Of a DNA stretch of 64,000 nt, positions 15,690-22,818 are shown in pieces. Where the stretch lies: positions 1 to 64,000 of the forward strand of contig NZ_JABVED010000019.1 in NCBI RefSeq assembly GCF_014323725.1, in the 5' to 3' direction. The DNA is from Actinokineospora xionganensis. Its GTDB lineage: Bacteria; Actinomycetota; Actinomycetes; Mycobacteriales; Pseudonocardiaceae. The position numbers and the translations under genes are program-made. Numbering within the stretch: the stretch's first letter is position 1; every line of letters starts with the position of its first letter. Under the pieces are notes generated by a model. It was given only the letters and a program-made list of their open reading frames with translations. It was not told where the DNA came from and did no database searches.

Positions 15690-16807
15690 CGACGGAAGTG
15701 CTGAGCGGCGGGCGGATCCTTACCGCCACCGGTTGGCTGGACCGCGGCTGGATCGCGGTCCGCGACGGGCGCGTGGAAGCGCTCGGCGACGGACCGCCGC
15801 CCCCGGGCGACACCATCGACCTCGGCGGCGACCCCGTGGTGCCGGGGTTCGTCGACCTGCACGTCCACGGCGGCGGCGGCGCGTCCTTCCAGAACCCGGC
15901 GCAAGCCCAGACCGCGCGGGACTTCCACCTCGGACACGGCACGACCACGATCCTGGCCAGCCTGGTGACCGCCCCGGTCGACGACTTGGTCGCCGCGACA
16001 GCCGGGCTCGTCCCGCTCGCGCGCGCCGGGGTCATCGCGGGCATCCACCTGGAAGGCCCGTTCCTGGCCGCCTCCCACTGCGGCGCCCACGATCCGACCC
16101 TGCTGCTCGACCCTGATCCCGACCTGCTCGAAACGCTGCTCGACGCGGGTGCGGGCGCGGTCCGGGTGGTCACGATCGCGCCCGAGCGGCCCGGTGCGAT
16201 CGCCGCGATCGCGCTGCTCACCGCCCGCGGTGTCGTGGCGGCGATCGGACACACGGGCGCGGACCTCGCCCGGACCCGGACCGCGATCGACGCGGGCGCG
16301 CGGCTCGCCACGCACCTGTTCAACGGGATGCCCGCGATGGGCCACCGCGATCCGGGGCCCGTGCTCGCCCTCCTCGACGACAACCGGGTGACCGTCGAGC
16401 TGATCAACGACGGCGTCCACCTGCACCCGGACCTGGTCGCGCATGTGCTGCGCACCAAGAAGTCCAGCGCGCTGATCACCGATGCGATCTCGGCGACCGG
16501 CATGGGCGACGGCGAGGTACGGCTCTCCGGGCTCGACGTCCGGGTCGAGTCAGGCGTGGCCCGGCTCGCCAACGGCGGGTCGCTCGCGGGCAGCACGCTG
16601 ACGATGGACGCGGCCGTGCGCAACGCGGTCGACGCGGGTGTCCCGCTCGCCGAGGCCGCGCGCGCCGCCAGTGCCACCCCCGCGGCGGTGCTCGGGCTGG
16701 GCGACCGGATCGGCACGCTCGCCCCCGGGATGGACGCGGACCTGGTGGTGCTCGACGCCCGACTGGGGGTGCGCCGAGTGCTGGCCAAGGGAAGGTGGGT
16801 CCGGTGA
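15686..16807 (+). CDS. nagA: N-acetylgalactosamine/glucosamine-6-phosphate deacetylase
   Basis: A 373-aa amidohydrolase of the NagA/AgaA family, which removes acetate from GalNAc-6-P or GlcNAc-6-P. Metal and active-site motifs are DLHVHGGGG (about 57-65), GIHLEGPFL with the metal-binding Glu, AIGHT, THLFNGMPAMGHRDPG and the catalytic Asp in ALITDAISATGMGDG. Length is close to the family norm. It overlaps the kinase gene (ATGA) and the PfkB gene (GTGA) by 4 nt each. Genomic context favours the GalNAc-6-P substrate (the AgaA role), but the sequence alone does not separate it from NagA. Confidence 0.9.
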   Translation: MTTEVLSGGRILTATGWLDRGWIAVRDGRVEALGDGPPPPGDTIDLGGDPVVPGFVDLHVHGGGGASFQNPAQAQTARDFHLGHGTTTILASLVTAPVDDLVAATAGLVPLARAGVIAGIHLEGPFLAASHCGAHDPTLLLDPDPDLLETLLDAGAGAVRVVTIAPERPGAIAAIALLTARGVVAAIGHTGADLARTRTAIDAGARLATHLFNGMPAMGHRDPGPVLALLDDNRVTVELINDGVHLHPDLVAHVLRTKKSSALITDAISATGMGDGEVRLSGLDVRVESGVARLANGGSLAGSTLTMDAAVRNAVDAGVPLAEAARAASATPAAVLGLGDRIGTLAPGMDADLVVLDARLGVRRVLAKGRWVR

Positions 16808-17730
16808 TCGTCACCGTCACCCCGAACGCCGCCCTCGACGTCACCTACGTGGTGCCCGCGCTGCTGCCCAACGGCAGCCACCGGGTGACGTCGGTTCGCA
16901 GCCGGGCGGGTGGCAAGGGCATCAACGTGGCCCGAGTGCTTGCCCGCCAAGGGATCCCCGTGATCGCGACCGGCTTGGTCGGTGGCCCGACCGGCAGCCT
17001 GCTCGACCGCGACCTGGCCGCCGCACGCGTCGTGTTCCATCCGTACGAGGTCGCCGCGGAGTCTCGGCGCACCGTGACCGTCGTCGCCGACGGCGACGCC
17101 ACCGTCTTCAACGAGCCCGGCGAGCCGGTCACCGCCGCCGAGTGGGCCGGGTTCCGCGGGCACCTCGCCGGACTGCTCGCCGACGCCCGCCTCGTGGTGC
17201 TCTCCGGCAGCCTGCCTCCGGGCCTGGGCTTCGACGCCTACGCCGACCTGGTCCGCGTCGCCCGTGCGCACGGCTGCCGCACCGTCCTCGACACCAGCGG
17301 CGACGCGCTGCTGGCGGGGATCGCGGCGGGTGCCGACGTGGTCAAGCCGAACGCGGTCGAGCTGTTCGAGGCTACCGGTGAATCCGACCCGGTGGCGGCG
17401 GCGCAGGCGCTGCGCCGGGCGGGAGCGGGCGCGGTCGTGGCCTCGCTCGGGCCTGACGGGATGGTCGCGGTGACCGCGGACGGCTGCTGGCGGGCCCGGC
17501 CCGACCGGCGGATCAGCGGCAACCCGACCGGGGCGGGCGACGCGGGTGTCGCGGCGCTCGCGGCGGGGCTGGTGGCCGGAAACCCTTGGCCGGACTTGAT
17601 TCGCGAGGCGGTGGCGTGGTCCGCGGCCGCGGTCGCCGCGCCCCTCGCGGGAGACATCGACGAGGGCACGCGCGACGAGCTGCGTGCCGGGGTGAACGTG
17701 GAGGAACTCGATGCCGCTAGTCGGAACTGA
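16804..17730 (+). CDS. PfkB-family hexose kinase, probable tagatose-6-phosphate kinase
   Basis: A 308-aa kinase of the LacC/FruK branch of the PfkB family. It has the N-terminal VTVTPNAALDVTY, the substrate motif AGGKGINVARVLARQG, and the C-terminal signature NPTGAGDAG with the catalytic Asp near residue 246. It should phosphorylate tagatose-6-phosphate to the 1,6-bisphosphate; 1-phosphofructokinase activity is the main alternative. The GTG start overlaps the deacetylase stop (GTGA), and the gene's last 20 nt overlap the aldolase start. Confidence 0.87.
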   Translation: MIVTVTPNAALDVTYVVPALLPNGSHRVTSVRSRAGGKGINVARVLARQGIPVIATGLVGGPTGSLLDRDLAAARVVFHPYEVAAESRRTVTVVADGDATVFNEPGEPVTAAEWAGFRGHLAGLLADARLVVLSGSLPPGLGFDAYADLVRVARAHGCRTVLDTSGDALLAGIAAGADVVKPNAVELFEATGESDPVAAAQALRRAGAGAVVASLGPDGMVAVTADGCWRARPDRRISGNPTGAGDAGVAALAAGLVAGNPWPDLIREAVAWSAAAVAAPLAGDIDEGTRDELRAGVNVEELDAASRN

Positions 17731-18547
17731 CCAGATCGTGGGGCCCGCCCGGGCGGCGGGCCGCGGGGTGGGCGCGTTCAACGTGATCCACCTGGAGCAC
17801 GCCGAGGCGCTGGTCGAAGGCGCGGCCGCGGCGGGCGCGCCGGTGATCCTGCAGATCAGCGAGAACTGCGTGCGCTACCACGGTGCGCTGGAGCCGATCG
17901 CCGTCGCGACCCTCGCGGTGGCGCGGTCGGCTGAGGTGCCGGTGGCCGTGCACCTCGACCACGCGGAGTCGGTGGACCTGGTTCACGAGGCGGTCCGGCT
18001 GGGCTTCTCGTCGGTCATGTACGACGGGTCCACTTTGGACTACGAGGCGAACGTGGCGCGCACCCGAGAGGTCGCCGAACACTGTCACCGCAACGGCGTG
18101 TGGGTGGAGGCCGAGCTGGGCGAGGTGGGCGGCAAGGACGGGGTGCACGCGCCGGGGGTCCGGACGAATCCGGGTGAGGCGGTCGAGTTCGTCGAGGCGA
18201 CCGGGGTCGACGCGCTGGCGGTGGCCGTGGGCTCTTCGCACGCGATGCTGACCAGGGACGCGTCCTTGGACTTCGCCCTGATCGGGGACCTTCGGGCGGC
18301 CGTGCCGGTTCCACTGGTGCTGCACGGTTCGTCCGGTGTCGCCGACCCGGACCTGGCCGAGGCCGTGCGCTCGGGGATGACGAAGGTCAACATCGCCACT
18401 CAGCTGAGCAAGGTCTTCACCGGGGCCGTGCGCGCCTACCTGGCCGAGAACCCGACCACTGTGGACAGTCGCAAGTACGTCGCCGCGGGCCGTGCCGCGG
18501 TGAGCAAGGAAGCGGCGCGGCTGCTCGAGGTTCTCGGCGCCCGCTGA
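17711..18547 (+). CDS. Class II bisphosphate aldolase, probable tagatose-1,6-bisphosphate aldolase
   Basis: A 278-aa zinc-dependent class II aldolase. HLDHAES (about 81-87) holds the catalytic Asp and a zinc His; EAELGEVGGKDG and LVLHGSSGV (second conserved His) complete the core. Its length and the HGSSG segment fit the KbaY/GatY group better than the longer fructose-bisphosphate aldolases. It should cleave tagatose-1,6-bisphosphate to DHAP and glyceraldehyde-3-phosphate, the last step of the pathway. The start is inside the PfkB gene and is preceded by GGAGGA. A hairpin follows at 18556. Confidence 0.87.
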   Translation: MPLVGTDQIVGPARAAGRGVGAFNVIHLEHAEALVEGAAAAGAPVILQISENCVRYHGALEPIAVATLAVARSAEVPVAVHLDHAESVDLVHEAVRLGFSSVMYDGSTLDYEANVARTREVAEHCHRNGVWVEAELGEVGGKDGVHAPGVRTNPGEAVEFVEATGVDALAVAVGSSHAMLTRDASLDFALIGDLRAAVPVPLVLHGSSGVADPDLAEAVRSGMTKVNIATQLSKVFTGAVRAYLAENPTTVDSRKYVAAGRAAVSKEAARLLEVLGAR

Positions 18548-18555
18548 CCGCGCGA

Positions 18556-18594
18556 TCCCGGCGGGTGCGGCATCCTCGACCGCATCCGCCGGGA
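18556..18594 (+). terminator. Hairpin terminator after the aldolase operon
   Basis: TCCCGGCGGGTGCGG (18556-18570) and CCGCATCCGCCGGGA (18580-18594) form a 15-bp stem with one G-T pair and a 9-nt loop, 8 nt past the aldolase stop. It is homologous to the hairpin at 18785-18819, so it was probably the terminator of a lost ATPase copy and now serves converging transcripts. Confidence 0.6.
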
Positions 18595-18690
18595 CCAGCT
18601 CTCGTCGTTCGCCGTGCCGCGAACCCGTCGCGGCATCGAACACGCAACCGCTCGACCTCAGGGACGAAGATGCGAACTCACCGTCCTGAA
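18595..18690 (-). pseudogene. Relic of an ABC ATPase 3' end
   Basis: Bases 18556-18675 align with 18782-18900, the terminator and C-terminal codons of the intact ATPase gene, at roughly three-quarters identity by eye. The relic still reads VFDAATGSRHG where the intact gene has VFDAVTGLRLG. Nothing further upstream matches, so only the last ~30 codons and the terminator survive. It may reflect a partial duplication or replacement at this junction. Confidence 0.55.
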
Positions 18691-18784
18691 CGGTGAACTC
18701 GTAGTCGGGAAGGGGCGACTCGCGGTTGTCGCGTTCGCTCACCGTGCCCGCGCGACCCGGGGTGGCGAGCCAAATCGTGCGACC

Positions 18785-18819
18785 CTGGCGGGGGCGGCTT
18801 GCTCGATCGCACCCGCCAG
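18785..18819 (-). terminator. Hairpin terminator after the ABC ATPase
   Basis: Arms CTGGCGGGGGCG (18785-18796) and CGCACCCGCCAG (18808-18819) form an imperfect 12-bp stem with an 11-nt loop, beginning 8 nt past the ATPase stop. Confidence 0.55.
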
Positions 18820-18826
18820 GAGCAGT

Positions 18827-19915
18827 TCACTGCCCGCCGAGCCGCAAACCCGTCACGGCGTCGAACACGTGCAGCCGCTCGACGTCGGGGACGAGAGTGA
18901 TCCGCTCTCCGCGCATCGCGCGGGACATGCCTTCGGTCCGCACCGCGATCGGCTCGTGGTCGGGGGCGCCATCCGGGCGGCAGTAGAGGAATCCGTCGCT
19001 GCCGAGTTCCTCCACGACCTCGATTGTCACCGCCATCCCCCGGGAGCCCTCGGCGCCCACGCGCCAGTTCTCCGGACGCACGCCCACAACCACGTCGGGG
19101 CTCGTCACGTCGTTGACCTGCTCGCGGGTGAGCGGCACGCGCTGGCCGCCGAACACCGCCTCGCGACCATCCACAGTGGCCGGGAGCAGGTTCATCGCGG
19201 GCGAGCCGATGAACCCGGCGACGAACAGGTTGGCGGGCCGGGAGAACAGGGCGATCGGGGTGTCGCACTGCTGCAGTTCCCCGTCCTTGAGGACGGCGAC
19301 CCGGTCGCCCATCGTCATCGCCTCGACCTGGTCGTGGGTGACATAGAGGGTGGTGACGTCCAGCCGCCGCTGCAGCGTGGCGATCTGGGTGCGGGTCTGG
19401 ACCCGCAGCTTGGCGTCGAGGTTCGACAGCGGCTCGTCCATCAGGAAGACCTGCGGGCGGCGGACGATCGCGCGGCCCATCGCCACCCGCTGCCGCTGGC
19501 CGCCGGAGAGCTTGGCGGGCTTGCGGTCGAGGTACTTCTCCAGGTCGAGCAGCTTCGCCGCCTCCAGGATCCGGCGCTCGCGCTCCGCCTTCTCCACCTT
19601 GGTGATGCGCAGGTGGAACCCGATGTTCTCGGCGACGGTCATGTGCGGGTAGAGCGCGTAGCTCTGGAACACCATGGCGATGTCGCGGTCCTTGGGCGGC
19701 AGCGACGTGACGTCGCGGTCACCGATCCAGATCTCGCCGTCGTCGACCGGCTCCAGCCCGGCGAGCATCCGCAGAGTGGTCGACTTGCCGCAGCCCGACG
19801 GTCCGACGAGGACGAGCAGTTCCCCTTGTTCGATCTTCAGGTCGAGTTCCGCGAGGGCGGGACGCTCCACGCCGGGATAGCGGCGTGTGACACCGCGGTA
19901 CGAAACACCGGCCAT
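18827..19915 (-). CDS. Carbohydrate ABC transporter ATPase (UgpC/MsmX type)
   Basis: A 362-aa ATP-binding subunit with Walker A GPSGCGKST, Q-loop VFQSYALYPHMT, signature LSGGQRQR, Walker B VFLMDEPLSNLDAKLR and switch H in YVTHDQVEA, then a C-terminal OB-type regulatory domain typical of CUT1 ATPases. The ATG at 19915 follows GGAG. It lies away from the permeases but shares their operator, so it is probably the dedicated energiser of that importer; such ATPases can also serve several transporters. It is divergent from the second agaS. Confidence 0.92.
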   Translation of the reverse strand: MAGVSYRGVTRRYPGVERPALAELDLKIEQGELLVLVGPSGCGKSTTLRMLAGLEPVDDGEIWIGDRDVTSLPPKDRDIAMVFQSYALYPHMTVAENIGFHLRITKVEKAERERRILEAAKLLDLEKYLDRKPAKLSGGQRQRVAMGRAIVRRPQVFLMDEPLSNLDAKLRVQTRTQIATLQRRLDVTTLYVTHDQVEAMTMGDRVAVLKDGELQQCDTPIALFSRPANLFVAGFIGSPAMNLLPATVDGREAVFGGQRVPLTREQVNDVTSPDVVVGVRPENWRVGAEGSRGMAVTIEVVEELGSDGFLYCRPDGAPDHEPIAVRTEGMSRAMRGERITLVPDVERLHVFDAVTGLRLGGQ

Positions 19916-19954
19916 GAGGGGCTCCAAAGGGGAAGGTGTGCAAGAACATGCGAA

Positions 19955-20000
19955 ATTCTATGGGGTTCCAACCATAAGTCAACAGTCGCAAACAGTTTTG
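19955..20000. promoter_or_regulatory. Divergent promoter and CAAAACTGTTTG operator between ATPase and second agaS
   Basis: For the ATPase, minus-strand TTGACT (19982-19977) and TAGAAT (19960-19955) are separated by 16 bp. Just upstream, 19989-20000 reads CAAACAGTTTTG, the exact reverse complement of the 12-mer at 13789-13800. The string AACTGTTnnnGACT-like context also resembles the transporter promoter near 12762. A common DeoR repressor would explain it. Confidence 0.6.
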
Positions 20001-20042
20001 TGTACGCTGTTGCCAGTTCACCGGCCAGGACGGAGGGGCGCC

Positions 20043-20930
20043 TTGTCCTTCATCACCAGCGAGATCGCCAGCCAGCCCGAGTGCTGGAGCCGAGCGGTCG
20101 CCCTTGCCGCCGAGCTGGCCCGCGTCCTGCCCCAGTCCGGCGAGCGCGTCGCCGTGGTCGGCTGCGGCACCTCACGGTTCATCGCGGAGTCCTACGCCGC
20201 CCTGCGCGAACAGCGCGGACACGGCCGGACCGACGCCTTCGCGGCGTCGGAGTTTCCCGAGGCGCGCACCTACGACACGGTCATCGCGCTGACCCGGTCC
20301 GGCGCGACCAGCGAGGTAGTCGACCTGCTGCGCGCGCTGCCGCCTCGCACGCGCACGGTCGCGGTCACCGCCGACCCGGACTCGCCGGTGTCGCGCTTCG
20401 CCGACGACGTCGTGCCGCTCGGCTTCGCCGACGAGCGCGCGGTAGTGCAGACCCGGTTCGCCACGACCACCCTGGCACTGCTGCGGGCGGGGCTCGGCGA
20501 AGACCTCGGCCCGGCCATCACCGACCTGCGCGAAGCGATCACGGTGCCGCTCCCGGCGGACATCGTGCACGCCGCCCAGTTCACCTTCCTCGGCCGCGGC
20601 TGGACCGTCGGGCTCGCGCACGAGGCCGCGCTGAAGCTGCGCGAGGAGTCCGCGGCCTGGAGCGAGTCCTACCCGGCGATGGAGTACCGGCACGGCCCGA
20701 TCAGCGTGACCGAACTCGGCCGCGTCGTGTGGATGATCGGCGACCTGCCCGCCGGACTCGGCGACGAGATCACCGCCGCGGGCGGCACCCTGGTCACCTC
20801 GAACCTCGACCCGATGGCCGACTTGGTGCTCACCCAGCGGCTGGCCTCGGCGATCGCGGAGGCGCATGGGCTCGACCCGGACCACCCCCGCAACCTGACC
20901 AGGTCGGTCATCCTCTCCCAGCCAGCCTGA
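20043..20930 (+). CDS. agaS: Second AgaS-type sugar-phosphate deaminase/isomerase
   Basis: A 295-aa SIS protein closely similar to the product of 13861-14757 along its whole length (SQPECWSRAV, GCGTSRFIAESYAALRE, LKLREESAAWSESYPAMEYRHGP). The TTG start at 20043 is inferred from GGAGGGG six bases upstream and alignment with the paralogue. It precedes the beta-galactosidase by 15 nt, so the two form an operon under the shared operator. It may provide the same activity when this operon is induced separately, or act on glucosamine-6-phosphate. Confidence 0.82.
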   Translation: MSFITSEIASQPECWSRAVALAAELARVLPQSGERVAVVGCGTSRFIAESYAALREQRGHGRTDAFAASEFPEARTYDTVIALTRSGATSEVVDLLRALPPRTRTVAVTADPDSPVSRFADDVVPLGFADERAVVQTRFATTTLALLRAGLGEDLGPAITDLREAITVPLPADIVHAAQFTFLGRGWTVGLAHEAALKLREESAAWSESYPAMEYRHGPISVTELGRVVWMIGDLPAGLGDEITAAGGTLVTSNLDPMADLVLTQRLASAIAEAHGLDPDHPRNLTRSVILSQPA

Positions 20931-20945
20931 CCATTGAGGACACAC

Positions 20946-22694
20946 ATGAGTGACTCCCCCAGGTTCGTCGTCGGCACCAAGGACTTCCTGCTCGACGGCG
21001 AACCGATCCGGCTGGTCTCCGGCGCGCTGCATTACTTCCGCGTGCACCCGGAGCAGTGGGCCGACCGCCTCGCCGCCGCGCGGGCGATGGGGCTGAACAC
21101 GGTCGAGACCTACCTGCCGTGGAACCTGCACGAGCCCGAGCCGGGCCGCCACGACTTCACCGGCGGTCTCGACGTCGAGCGGTTCGTCGCGCTCGCCGAG
21201 GAGACCGGGCTGTTCGTGCTGCTGCGGCCCGGGCCGTACATCTGCGCGGAGTGGGAACTCGGCGGCCTGCCCTGGTGGCTGCTGCGCGACCCGGACATGC
21301 GGCTGCGCAGCTCCTACCAGCCGTTCCTCGACGCGGTGGACGCGTGGTTCGACGTGGTGATCCCGAAACTGCTGCCGATGCTGGCCACCCGCGGCGGCCC
21401 CGCGCTGATGGTGCAGTTGGAGAACGAGTTCGGCTCCTACGGCGCCGACCCCGCCTACCTGACGCACCTTCGGGACGGCCTGCTGCGGCGCGGGGTCGAC
21501 GTGCCGCTGTTCACCTCCGACGGCCCGGAGGAGCACATGCTCACCAACGGTCTCGTTGACGACGTGCTGGGCACGGTGAACTTCGGCTCGCGAGCGGAGG
21601 AGGCGTTCAAGGCCTTTCGCGGACACCGAGCCGAGGGCCCGCTGATGTGCATGGAGTTCTGGTGCGGCTGGTTCGACCACTGGGGCGAGCGCCACCACGC
21701 GCGTGACCCCCTGGACGCGGCGGCGACCCTGGACGACATCCTGGGCGCGGGCGCGTCGGTCAACTTCTACATGTGGCACGGCGGCACCAACTTCGGCTAT
21801 CTCAACGGCGCCAACCACGGCGAAGGCTTCGAGCCGACGATCACCTCCTACGACTACGACGCGCCGCTGAGCGAGTGGGGCGCGCCGACGCCGAAGTTCG
21901 GGGCCTTCCGCGACGTGATCGCCAAGCACCTGGGCGAACCCCTCACCGAGGAACCACCGGCCGTGCGCCTGGCCGGGTTCGGCGACGTCCGGCTGACCGA
22001 GAGTGCCCCCGTGCTGCGCAACCTGGTGTCGGTGGGCCGGTTCGACGAGCCGCCGACCGTCGAGGAGGCCGGGATCGGCCACGGGTTCGCTGTCTACCGC
22101 GCGAGCCTTCCCGCGGGCGCGGCGACCCTGCGGATCCCAGTCGTGCACGACCGCGCGCAGCTCCTCGTGGACGGCGCGGAAATCGGCGTGCTGGAGCGCG
22201 ACGGCGAGTGCGACACGGTGGCGCTCCCGCCGGGCGGCGCGCTGCTGGAGATCCTGCTGGAGAACCAGGGTCGGGTGAACTACGGCCCACACCTGCACGA
22301 CCGCAAGGGCCTGCCTGGCGGCGTGCTGGTCGACGGCGCCGCGCTGTGCGACTGGGAGGTTCTGCGACTCGCGGACCTCAGCAAGATCCACTTTGGACAG
22401 CCCGGGGGCGGTCCGGTATACCGGCGCGGCGTGCTCCACGTGAACGACCCCGCGGACACCTTCGTCGACCTGCCCGGCTTCGCCAAGGGCGTGGTGTGGG
22501 TCAACGGCTTCAACCTGGGGCGCTACTGGGACCGCGGCCCGCAGACCCGGCTCTACGTGCCGAAGCCGGTGCTGGTCGCGGGGGCCAACGAGATCGTGGT
22601 ACTGGACCTGCACCCGGGCGACAGCGACACTGTTCGCTTCGTGGCCGAGCCCGCACTGGGCGAGCCGGACGTCTTCCGGGGCTGCCTGGGCTGA
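20946..22694 (+). CDS. GH35 beta-galactosidase, cytoplasmic
   Basis: A 582-aa family 35 glycoside hydrolase. The N-terminal TIM barrel shows VSGALHYFRVHPEQW, GLNTVETYLPWNLHEP and LLRPGPYICAEWE. The proton donor should be Glu161 in QLENEFGSYG and the nucleophile Glu237 in CMEFWCGWFDHWG. C-terminal jelly-roll domains end with VWVNGFNLGRYWDRGPQ. There is no signal peptide, so it acts inside the cell, most likely removing galactose from imported Gal-beta-1,3-GalNAc. The ATG at 20946 is 15 nt after the second agaS; the free galactose would go to central metabolism elsewhere. Confidence 0.9.
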   Translation: MSDSPRFVVGTKDFLLDGEPIRLVSGALHYFRVHPEQWADRLAAARAMGLNTVETYLPWNLHEPEPGRHDFTGGLDVERFVALAEETGLFVLLRPGPYICAEWELGGLPWWLLRDPDMRLRSSYQPFLDAVDAWFDVVIPKLLPMLATRGGPALMVQLENEFGSYGADPAYLTHLRDGLLRRGVDVPLFTSDGPEEHMLTNGLVDDVLGTVNFGSRAEEAFKAFRGHRAEGPLMCMEFWCGWFDHWGERHHARDPLDAAATLDDILGAGASVNFYMWHGGTNFGYLNGANHGEGFEPTITSYDYDAPLSEWGAPTPKFGAFRDVIAKHLGEPLTEEPPAVRLAGFGDVRLTESAPVLRNLVSVGRFDEPPTVEEAGIGHGFAVYRASLPAGAATLRIPVVHDRAQLLVDGAEIGVLERDGECDTVALPPGGALLEILLENQGRVNYGPHLHDRKGLPGGVLVDGAALCDWEVLRLADLSKIHFGQPGGGPVYRRGVLHVNDPADTFVDLPGFAKGVVWVNGFNLGRYWDRGPQTRLYVPKPVLVAGANEIVVLDLHPGDSDTVRFVAEPALGEPDVFRGCLG

Positions 22695-22753
22695 TTTCTG
22701 CGCGAAGTTGGTCTTGGTCGGCCTAATTCAAGCATCTTTTTGCACGACGACTC

Positions 22754-22796
22754 TTGACGCGGGCAACGTGAGTTAGAACACTAGCTGAACTAACTC
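22754..22796 (+). promoter_or_regulatory. Promoter with palindromic operator upstream of GH101
   Basis: TTGACG at 22754-22759 is a good -35, with a weak -10 at 22777-22782 after 17 bp. Over the -10 lies a perfect inverted repeat, GAGTTAG (22770-22776) and CTAACTC (22790-22796), with a 13-nt centre. Its placement is typical of repression, and the ROK-type regulator encoded just after GH101 is the obvious candidate. Confidence 0.55.
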
Positions 22797-22818
22797 TCCT
22801 ACCCCTGCAGGAGTGCGC

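Noticed and set aside
17717-18742. A 341-codon minus-strand frame over the aldolase gene
   Set aside because: It is antisense to the aldolase for most of its length. Its only meaningful part is the short ATPase-relic similarity at the 5' end, reported separately.
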